DNA of 10,787 bases from CAZRGV01 sp964599655. Its GTDB lineage: Bacteria; Planctomycetota; Planctomycetia; Isosphaerales; Isosphaeraceae. The notes under the pieces were generated by a model. That model did no database searches, was not told the DNA's origin, and was given only the letters and a program-made list of their open reading frames with translations. Positions 4,547-10,787 of the stretch are shown one piece after another (within the stretch, counting starts at the first letter, position 1; each line of letters starts with the position of its first letter). The DNA is taken from assembly GCA_964599655.1 (NCBI GenBank), contig CAZRGV010000175.1, positions 1 through 10,787 of the forward strand, read 5' to 3'. A program made the position numbers and the translations under genes.

Positions 4547-7534
4547 ATGAGTATGCGCATTCATTGGATGTTGACAATTATTGTAGTTGTTGGACTGCGA
4601 TCGACAATCGTCATGGCGCAGGGGTATCCGCCCGATGAGGCAGCCAAGCGGATGGGCGTCGCGGAGGGGCTGACGGCGCACCCGTTCGCCTCGGAGCCGA
4701 TGATCCGTCAGCCTGTGGCGATCGAGTTCGACGACCGGGGACGCCTCTGGGTCATCCAGTACCTTCAGTATCCCAACCCTGCTGGACTGAAGCGCGTTGA
4801 GGTGGATCGCTACTCGAGAACCGTTTACGACCGCATGCCCGAACCGCCTCCGCGAGGTCCCAAGGGGGCGGATCGGATCACGATCCTGGAAGATACCGAT
4901 GGCGATGGTCGAGCGGACCGGGCCAAGGACTTCGTCTCGGGCTTGAACCTGGCCTCGAGCCTGGCATTTGGTCATGGCGGGGTCTATGTTCTTCAAGCTC
5001 CATACTTGCTCTTTTATCCCGACCGCGACCGCGATGATGTGCCGGATGGCGATCCCGAGGTACTGCTGACCGGCTTTGGCATGAATGACGCGCACTCCGT
5101 GGCCAACAGCCTGACTTGGGGGCCCGACGGATGGCTTTACGGCTTGCAAGGAAGCACGGTCACGGCTCGAATTCGAGGGATCGAGTTCCAGCAAGGGGTC
5201 TGGCGCTATCATCCGATCACAAGGCGATTCGAGCTTTTCGCCGAGGGCGGAGGCAACATGTGGGGGCTGGACTTCGACCGGCACGGACGCCTGTTCGCGA
5301 GTACAAACGTCGGCGGTTCCGTGATGCTTCACATGGTGCAGGGGGGCTACTACTGGAAGTCATTAGGAAAACATGGACCGTTACATAATCCCTACACATT
5401 CGGATATTTTGAGCATGTTCCCCACGAAAACATCAAGGGCGGTCACGTGGCTGTCGGCGGCTTGTTTTACCTCGCCGACGCGTTTCCGGACACGTTACGA
5501 GGCAAATACCTCGCGGCGGATTTGCTCGACCATTCCGCTCACTGGCACGAGATCTTTCCTCGAGGTTCGACCGTGTCGGCGCGTCAGGGGGGCGACCTGT
5601 TTCGAGCCAACGACACCTGGTTTGCCCCCAGCGACATGACGCTTGGTCCAGACGGCTCGGTCTATGTGTCCGACTGGCACGACAAGCGGACCGCCCATCC
5701 CGACCCCGACGCCGACTGGGACCGTTCGAATGGTCGGATTTACGCCCTCGACGGGCCAGGATCAAGACCGGTTGGGGCTCTTGATCTCGCCGCGAAATCC
5801 AGTCGTGAGCTTATTCATTTCTTGACGCATTCGAACATCTGGTATGTGCGAAAGGCTCGCCGCATACTCTCGGAACGGCGTGATCCGGCGGTGATTCCCG
5901 AGCTTCGTGAGCGTGTCCTTCGCGGTCGAGGCCAGGAAGCGACCGAAGCCTTATGGGCCTTGTACGGCTGCGGAGGGTTCGATGACGCCACGGCGCTGGC
6001 TATCGGGAATCACCCGGACGAGGATATCCGGGTCTGGACTGTTCGGCTTCTGGGCGATGAAGGAAAGGTGTCCGAGGATCTGGCCGCGATGCTGATTGCT
6101 CTGGCGGCGAACGATCCGAGCGTCGCCGTTCGATCGCAACTTGCCAGCACGGCGAGTCGATTGCCCGTCGATGTCGGGCTCGAGATCGTTCGGGCCATTC
6201 TGGACCGCGACGAAGATCGGGTCGATCCGCATGTTCCCCTCTTGCTCTGGTGGGCGATCGAGCGCCATGCGATGAACAACATCGAAGGAACCCTTGCGCG
6301 ATTCGCGACCCGGGAGGCCTGGAAATCGGAGTTGACCCGTACCGCGATTCTTGACCGATTGATGTCGCGTTTTGCCGCCGCGTCAACAACCGAAGGCGAC
6401 ACGGCGTGTGCCCGCCTCCTGGCCTCGGCACCGGACGCTTCGGAGCGAGTGCGACTCTGCAAGGCCCTGGACGACGCCACTCGGGATCGTCGATCCAGAA
6501 AGTTCGGTGAGGTTCTTGTCCGCGCGGTCCATGCGCAGTCGGTCATGGGACCTCAGAATGTCACCTTGACGCGACTCGACGCCCGTTTCGGAGACCGAGC
6601 CGCGAGGGATCGGGCTCTTGCGACGGCCCTTGACATCGAGGCTCCGGTTTCGACCCGCCTGGCCTTGATCGACCTCGTGGCCGAGCTTGGCGAGCCATCG
6701 AGTTGGAAACCGCTCCTCACGCTCGCGACCGGCGACGACACGGATGCCATTCAAGCGTCGGCCTTGAACGCGCTGGGGCGTTTTGAGAACGACGCGATCG
6801 CCCCGTCGCTGCTCTCGGCCTACGCCGGGAAAGGGGCTTCATGGCGCGGCCGCGTCCGAGACGTCTTGCTTGGTCGTCGGGCCACAGCGAGCATCCTCCT
6901 CGACGCAATCGAGCGTGGAACGATCGCCGTGAGCGAGATCCCGCTCGATCAGGTGGCGAAAGTGGCCTTGCTGGGTGACGCCGGGCTTGATGCCAGGGTT
7001 CGCACGCTCTGGGGCCGTGTGGCCGCTGCGACTCCCGAGGAAAAACTGGCGGAGGTCCGTCGCCTGAATAACGATCTCCGAGCCGCGTCCGGGGATCGGA
7101 CACAAGGCCGTCTCTTGTTCCAAAAGCATTGTGCCACCTGCCATCGGCTGTTCGATGACGGGAATCAGGTGGGTCCCGAGCTAACCCACGCGAATCGAGG
7201 TGACCGCGACTTCCTGCTCGTGAGCCTGGTCGATCCGAGCCGGGTTATCCGGAAGGAGTACCAGGCCACGGTCGTTCAAACGAAGGATGGTCGCCTTCTG
7301 AACGGGCTTCTCGCCGAGCAAACCCCCGATCGAATCACCCTGGTCGGACCGAACGGCGAGCGGACGTCCCTCGCGCGTCAAGAGATCGAGGAAATGGCGG
7401 ACTCGACGACCTCGTTAATGCCGGAAAATCTCTATCGCGAATTCACGCCCGACCAGTTGCGCGACCTGTTCGCCTATCTTCAGGGAGACGGCCCCGTGGA
7501 GGCTCCGGACGTCAAGCGGAACGGATCGAAATAG
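4547..7534 (+). CDS. PVC-type heme c protein with beta-propeller dehydrogenase-like domain and HEAT-like region
   Basis: Large exported protein, 995 residues, of a type expanded in Planctomycetes/Verrucomicrobia and probably acting in periplasmic redox chemistry. Residues 1-24 form a Sec signal peptide ending in VMA-Q. Residues about 35-405 resemble the 'membrane-bound dehydrogenase' (Pirellula/Verrucomicrobium N-terminal) propeller: repeated GPDGxLY-type strands, acidic loops DTDGDGRAD (116-124) and DRDRDDVPDGD (from 159) that could bind calcium, and the family-typical WDRSNGRIY near 391. Residues about 418-840 are alpha-helical repeats of HEAT type. The C-terminus is the planctomycete heme-binding domain with HCATCH (Cys862, Cys865, His866) and likely axial Met958 in SLMPENL. 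ATG 4547 is chosen because it opens the signal peptide; the frame stays open to 4427, but that overlaps the sulfatase. There is no SD, and the next ATG at 4553 is also possible. It lies 29 bases after the sulfatase. The family is clear; the substrate is not. Confidence 0.92.
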   Translation: MSMRIHWMLTIIVVVGLRSTIVMAQGYPPDEAAKRMGVAEGLTAHPFASEPMIRQPVAIEFDDRGRLWVIQYLQYPNPAGLKRVEVDRYSRTVYDRMPEPPPRGPKGADRITILEDTDGDGRADRAKDFVSGLNLASSLAFGHGGVYVLQAPYLLFYPDRDRDDVPDGDPEVLLTGFGMNDAHSVANSLTWGPDGWLYGLQGSTVTARIRGIEFQQGVWRYHPITRRFELFAEGGGNMWGLDFDRHGRLFASTNVGGSVMLHMVQGGYYWKSLGKHGPLHNPYTFGYFEHVPHENIKGGHVAVGGLFYLADAFPDTLRGKYLAADLLDHSAHWHEIFPRGSTVSARQGGDLFRANDTWFAPSDMTLGPDGSVYVSDWHDKRTAHPDPDADWDRSNGRIYALDGPGSRPVGALDLAAKSSRELIHFLTHSNIWYVRKARRILSERRDPAVIPELRERVLRGRGQEATEALWALYGCGGFDDATALAIGNHPDEDIRVWTVRLLGDEGKVSEDLAAMLIALAANDPSVAVRSQLASTASRLPVDVGLEIVRAILDRDEDRVDPHVPLLLWWAIERHAMNNIEGTLARFATREAWKSELTRTAILDRLMSRFAAASTTEGDTACARLLASAPDASERVRLCKALDDATRDRRSRKFGEVLVRAVHAQSVMGPQNVTLTRLDARFGDRAARDRALATALDIEAPVSTRLALIDLVAELGEPSSWKPLLTLATGDDTDAIQASALNALGRFENDAIAPSLLSAYAGKGASWRGRVRDVLLGRRATASILLDAIERGTIAVSEIPLDQVAKVALLGDAGLDARVRTLWGRVAAATPEEKLAEVRRLNNDLRAASGDRTQGRLLFQKHCATCHRLFDDGNQVGPELTHANRGDRDFLLVSLVDPSRVIRKEYQATVVQTKDGRLLNGLLAEQTPDRITLVGPNGERTSLARQEIEEMADSTTSLMPENLYREFTPDQLRDLFAYLQGDGPVEAPDVKRNGSK

Positions 7535-7563
7535 TCAAGAATCGACGTAGAAAAATCTATAAA
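7535..7563 (+). promoter_or_regulatory. Possible promoter in the spacer before the isochorismatase-like gene
   Basis: The 76-base spacer is AT-rich up to about 7582. TATAAA (7558-7563) is a 5/6 match to a -10 box. The hexamer 17 bases upstream, TCAAGA (7535-7540), is a poor -35 (3/6). No convincing terminator hairpin was found here; TAGA/TCTA (7548-7559) is only a 4-base stem. Confidence 0.25.
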
Positions 7564-7610
7564 ATAATTCCGATTACAATTTCCTCGTCGCTTCTTGTGA
7601 GTGAGTTCCC

Positions 7611-8678
7611 ATGCGCAACTCGCGATGCTCCTGTTTGGTCCTTCTGGCCTTGTTGGCCTCGCCGTTCGCCGGCATCGCCGCCGATCCGCCCGAGACGCGA
7701 ACCTACGAGAACCGCCTCAGGCCGATCGCCAATCCGCAGCCGATCCTGGCTGACCACCCGGATTTCGTCGAGCCGATCCGCGAAACGGCCCGCTTCGAAG
7801 CTCCTCTGCTTGTCGACGATCCCGGCGCCGACCTCGAAGTCCGGGCGTGGCGGTTCTCCTACAACGCCAGAGGGATCATCGAGATCCCCAACCGATTGCG
7901 GGCCGATCGCACGGCGATCATCGTCGTTCATCCCTGGGGCGTCGATGACGGTCAGGGCTGGCGGACGCCGGAGCCGGCCGGCGCGGCCTTTCAGTGCACA
8001 CCGGAAAAGAACCAGATCGTACTCGATCACGGTGCAAAGGTTGTTAATCCGTTCTTGAAATCGCTTCGAGGCAAGGTCGCGCTCGTCGGTTACAGCCTGC
8101 CAGGAAAGGAGGATCCGATTCGAGCGATGATCTACCGTTCCATTCGCCGGCAACCCACGGCCGAGGACCGCACGAAAGGGCAGAGCCTGCTGGTGGCTCG
8201 ACTCAACAGCTTCGTTTACAAGGGGGATCCGCTGCCCGCTGTGATTTCCGTTTCCTCGGAAACACCCACGATTGACTATCTGAAGCAGGTCCCGGGCCTC
8301 GACGCCGGACCAAAGTACGATCCGAAGGGCTTCTGGGAGCTGCCGATCCCGGTCATGAAGCCGATCGAAGTCGCCCCGAACGACGTGGTCTTTTACGACG
8401 GTGAAGGCTATCCCGTACTTCGCGACTTCCTCAAGGAAAAGGGGATTCATCACGTTCTTCTGACAGGTTACAACACGGATATGTGTGTCTGCTCGACGAC
8501 GGCCGGATATCGGAACCTCAAGCAAGACTTCGACGTCTTCCTCGTCGGCGACGCGACGATCGCCACCTTCCCGGCGCATCCCACGCCTCGATTCGCGACG
8601 ACAACCGCGGTCTCATTCGCCGCGCTCGATCTGTTGATCACCCAGGTCTCCTGGATCAAGCCGAAACCCGTACCGTGA
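7611..8678 (+). CDS. Exported isochorismatase-family (cysteine hydrolase) protein
   Basis: 355 residues. A Sec signal peptide (hydrophobic core LVLLALLASPFAGIA, likely cleavage after IAA near residue 24) precedes a mature domain with the isochorismatase-like alpha/beta fold. The best evidence is LLTGYNTDMCVCSTTAGYRNL near 283-303, matching the family nucleophile region (T-x-x-CV-x-x-T), so Cys292 is the probable nucleophile. The first strand TAIIVVHPWGVDDGQGW (101-117) has His107 where the family usually has its catalytic Asp. The segment before the nucleophile (DVVFYDGEGYPVLRDFL) lacks the usual lysine. The family typically hydrolyses isochorismate, nicotinamide, ureido or carbamoyl compounds, but export and altered catalytic positions make substrate transfer from those unsafe. 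At 355 residues it is much longer than the usual 180-220. No strong SD; GTGAG lies shortly upstream. The next gene follows after 50 bases. Confidence 0.8.
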   Translation: MRNSRCSCLVLLALLASPFAGIAADPPETRTYENRLRPIANPQPILADHPDFVEPIRETARFEAPLLVDDPGADLEVRAWRFSYNARGIIEIPNRLRADRTAIIVVHPWGVDDGQGWRTPEPAGAAFQCTPEKNQIVLDHGAKVVNPFLKSLRGKVALVGYSLPGKEDPIRAMIYRSIRRQPTAEDRTKGQSLLVARLNSFVYKGDPLPAVISVSSETPTIDYLKQVPGLDAGPKYDPKGFWELPIPVMKPIEVAPNDVVFYDGEGYPVLRDFLKEKGIHHVLLTGYNTDMCVCSTTAGYRNLKQDFDVFLVGDATIATFPAHPTPRFATTTAVSFAALDLLITQVSWIKPKPVP

Positions 8679-8713
8679 AACTCTGTGACCTGGTGCGGCA
8701 CGTCGCTTCACCC

Positions 8714-8721
8714 GAGAGGAG
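8714..8721 (+). promoter_or_regulatory. Ribosome binding site for the deacetylase-like gene
   Basis: GAGAGGAG ends 7 bases before the ATG at 8729. It fixes this start over the open frame extending upstream to 8483, which runs through the end of the preceding gene. The chosen start also places the twin-arginine motif at residues 9-14. Confidence 0.65.
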
Positions 8722-8728
8722 CTCCTGG

Positions 8729-9757
8729 ATGCGAGGCAAACCCGTCAAGTCGACAAGGCGGCGGTTCCTGACCAATGTGGTGGCTCCCTCCGCAGCGCTC
8801 TCGATGGCGCCCTCGCTCTCATCCGGAGCCATCCGAGACAAGCCCAAGGCGCTCATCGCGATCACGCTCGACCTTGAAATGAGCCGCCAGTATCCGACCC
8901 GGGATCAGACTCGCTGGGACTTCGAAAAGGGGAATCTCGATAACGACACCAAGCGCTACGCCGTCGAGGCCGCCCGACGGGTCAAGGCCAGGGGCGGACA
9001 CATCCACTTTTTCGCGCTGGGGCGAACGTTTGAACAAGAAAACGTCGATTGGATTCGCGAGATTGTTCGCGAAGGCCATCCGGTTGGAAATCACACGTAT
9101 GATCACGTCAATGTCAAGGCAACGAAACCGGACCAGATTCAGTTTCGGTTTCAACGCGCGCCCTGGCTGATCGAAGGGAAGTCGCCCGCCCAGGTGATCT
9201 CGGAGAACATCCGGCTCGCCGAGCGTGCCATGCAAATTCGAATCGGCCACAAGCCCGATGGCTTTCGCACGCCGGGGGGATTTCACGACGGACTTTCCGA
9301 CCGGCCCGACGTGCAAGCGATGCTTCTCGCCCAGGGATACCGGTGGGTCAGCAGCAAGTATCCCGCGCATCCGATCGGCAACGTAGGACAGTCGCCGACT
9401 GAAACGATCCTTCGGCAGATTGTTGAGGCACAAGCCCAGGCGCAGCCGTTTGTTTATCCGTCGGGGTTGGTCGAGGTGCCGATGAGCCCCGTGAGCGATG
9501 TGACGACCCTGCGTTCCGGCCGCTGGCCGCTGGATGCGTTTCTTGAGGCGGTGCGACGAGGGATAACCTGGGCGATTGAAAACGCCGCGGTCTTCGACTT
9601 TCTCGCTCATCCCTCCTGCCTTGTCATTGAGGATCCGGAATTCAAGACGCTTGAGATGATTGCCGACCTTGTCCAACAAGCCGGCGAGCGGGCATCGCTC
9701 GTCGACCTAGGAACGATCGCGGGCCGGGCCCGCGCGAATGACCGAGTGGAGTCCTGA
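8729..9757 (+). CDS. Polysaccharide deacetylase-like (NodB fold) protein with Tat signal
   Basis: 342 residues. The N-terminus contains TRRRFLTN (9-16) followed by a moderately hydrophobic stretch, a twin-arginine signal. The NodB-type barrel follows. Motif 1 is ITLDLEMS (45-52), with Asp48 kept but Leu49-Glu50 in place of the second metal-binding Asp of TFDDG. Motif 2 is NHTYDH (121-126), with both zinc-binding histidines (122, 126). Motif 3 is FRTPGG (179-184), with Arg180. A late FLAHPSCL (291-298) supplies a His294-like residue. Family members remove N- or O-acetyl groups from chitin, peptidoglycan or xylan and need a divalent metal. The altered motif 1 leaves metal binding and activity open. 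A strong SD and a 50-base gap from the previous gene suggest efficient independent initiation. The stop overlaps the next start as TGATG. The fold is well supported; the substrate is unknown. Confidence 0.87.
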   Translation: MRGKPVKSTRRRFLTNVVAPSAALSMAPSLSSGAIRDKPKALIAITLDLEMSRQYPTRDQTRWDFEKGNLDNDTKRYAVEAARRVKARGGHIHFFALGRTFEQENVDWIREIVREGHPVGNHTYDHVNVKATKPDQIQFRFQRAPWLIEGKSPAQVISENIRLAERAMQIRIGHKPDGFRTPGGFHDGLSDRPDVQAMLLAQGYRWVSSKYPAHPIGNVGQSPTETILRQIVEAQAQAQPFVYPSGLVEVPMSPVSDVTTLRSGRWPLDAFLEAVRRGITWAIENAAVFDFLAHPSCLVIEDPEFKTLEMIADLVQQAGERASLVDLGTIAGRARANDRVES

Positions 9758-10787
9758 TGGCGAACCTTTCTCCGGAGGGGCCAACCGCCGGGAGCCCATC
9801 CGAACGGCCCGCGGTCACGACCAGGGCGCGTTTGCTCGACCGCCTCCGTGCCAGCGACCCCTGGGACGTTCGGGTCATCGGGGGAGGTGCGACCGGGTTG
9901 GGAACGGCAGTTGACGCCTCGGCCCGCGGCTATCGGACCCTTCTCCTCGACGCGCACGACTTCGCCAAGGGAACCTCCAGCCGAAGTACCAAGTTGGTTC
10001 ATGGCGGGGTCCGCTACCTGGCTCGAGGCGAGATTGGCCTGGTTCGCGAGGCCCTTCACGAACGAGGCATTCTCCAGCGCAATGCCCCTCACCTGGTCCA
10101 CGCTCGCAGCTTCCTCGTCCCAGCGTACTCTTGGTGGACCAGGCCGTACTATGGCCTCGGCCTGAAGGTCTATGACGCGCTCGCCGGTCGACTCGGGTTG
10201 GGCCGATCGAGGATGATCGGCCGCAAGGAGGCGCTCCGACTCGTGCCGACGCTCGAACCAGAGCACCTCCAAGGCGGAGTGCTTTATCTCGATGGCCAGT
10301 TCGACGACTCGAGACTGGCCATTGCATTGTTGCGAACCGTGCTCGACCTCGGCGGAACCGCGCTGAATGGCCTCGCGGTGGTCGGGTTTGCTCACGAGGC
10401 GGGCCGGATTACTCGAGTCCTGGCGCGCGATGCCGAGACCGGTGAGGAGTTTTCGCTCCCGAGTCGCGCCGTGATCAATGCGTCGGGAGTCTTCGCCGAC
10501 GCGATCCGACGGATGGACAACCCCTCCTCGAAACCGATCCTGCGGCCGAGCCAGGGCGCGCACCTCGTGCTCGACCGTGCCTTCCTCCCCGGCGAGGCGG
10601 CGGTGATGGTCCCTCGAACCGACGATGGCCGCGTCATGTTCGCGATTCCCTGGCACGATCGCGTGCTCATTGGAACAACCGATACGCCGATCGACACGAT
10701 CCCCATCGAGCCTCGACCACTTGCCGAAGAAGTCGCGTTCTTGCTCAAGCACGCGGCCCGATATCTCACCAACGACCCGCGGCCCGA
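9757..10787 (+). CDS. glpD: Aerobic glycerol-3-phosphate dehydrogenase, N-terminal part (cut by window edge)
   Basis: FAD-dependent sn-glycerol-3-phosphate dehydrogenase that oxidises glycerol 3-phosphate to dihydroxyacetone phosphate and passes electrons to the quinone pool at the inner membrane. 343 residues are visible. The FAD-binding VIGGGATGLGTAVDA is at 40-54. The GlpD/GUT2 signature GTSSRSTKLVHGGVRYL is at 72-88. LYLDGQFDDSRLAIALLRT matches the family segment DGQxxDxRL. Further on are VINASGVFAD and IGTTDT (305-310). The C-terminal cap is outside the window. About 35 residues precede the FAD domain, slightly more than in many GlpD proteins. The ATG at 9757 shares its A with the upstream TGA, and GGAG lies 5 bases before it, consistent with translational coupling to the deacetylase gene. 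The related anaerobic GlpA is a less likely alternative, to be excluded with the C-terminus. Confidence 0.92.
   Translation, partial: MANLSPEGPTAGSPSERPAVTTRARLLDRLRASDPWDVRVIGGGATGLGTAVDASARGYRTLLLDAHDFAKGTSSRSTKLVHGGVRYLARGEIGLVREALHERGILQRNAPHLVHARSFLVPAYSWWTRPYYGLGLKVYDALAGRLGLGRSRMIGRKEALRLVPTLEPEHLQGGVLYLDGQFDDSRLAIALLRTVLDLGGTALNGLAVVGFAHEAGRITRVLARDAETGEEFSLPSRAVINASGVFADAIRRMDNPSSKPILRPSQGAHLVLDRAFLPGEAAVMVPRTDDGRVMFAIPWHDRVLIGTTDTPIDTIPIEPRPLAEEVAFLLKHAARYLTNDPRP

Noticed and set aside
4571..4576. Perfect TTGACA as an internal -35 box
   Set aside because: It lies within the signal-peptide codons and no -10-like hexamer occurs 16-18 bases downstream.
7557..8579. 340-residue minus-strand open frame
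   Set aside because: Antisense shadow of the isochorismatase-like gene, with no start signal or domain.
9607..10752. 381-residue minus-strand open frame
   Set aside because: Spans antisense across two real genes (deacetylase end and glpD), with no motifs.

Overview
The window looks like chromosomal DNA from a GC-rich planctomycete, possibly of the Isosphaeraceae/Gemmataceae type. The evidence is a protein combining a 'membrane-bound dehydrogenase' beta-propeller, a HEAT-like region and a PVC-type heme CxxCH domain. It sits beside a formylglycine-type sulfatase, a Tat-exported Gfo/Idh/MocA oxidoreductase and a Tat-exported NodB-like deacetylase. That set is characteristic of Planctomycetota. 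The lineage below phylum is inference.

Layout: positions 1-1286 hold the N-terminal part of an ATP-dependent Lon protease on the minus strand, cut by the left edge just after Walker A. A 439-base divergent intergenic region (1287-1725) separates it from six plus-strand genes: Gfo/Idh/MocA oxidoreductase (1726-3069), sulfatase (3108-4517), propeller/HEAT/cytochrome c protein (4547-7534), isochorismatase-like hydrolase (7611-8678), polysaccharide-deacetylase-like protein (8729-9757) and the N-terminal part of an aerobic glycerol-3-phosphate dehydrogenase (9757 to the right edge). Spacings are 38, 29, 76, 50 and -1 bases. The first three spacers are conspicuously AT-rich, with possible internal promoters in two of them, so the row may be several overlapping transcription units rather than one operon.

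Functionally, five consecutive products carry export signals (two Tat, three Sec). The cluster therefore looks like an envelope set for breaking down or modifying carbohydrate: desulfation, deacetylation, sugar oxidoreduction, and a heme protein that could pass electrons. The substrate cannot be read from the sequence. GlpD is a cytoplasmic/membrane respiratory enzyme and seems unrelated, yet it is joined to the deacetylase gene by a TGATG stop/start overlap.

I see no IS element, CRISPR array, tRNA, rRNA or defence system. The most unusual points are a run of mutually exclusive short hairpins around the lon Shine-Dalgarno site, a roughly 49-residue hydrophilic insertion in Lon before Walker A, an isochorismatase-fold protein lacking two of three canonical catalytic residues, and two neighbouring genes sharing an SD-less AACAACAATG start context.
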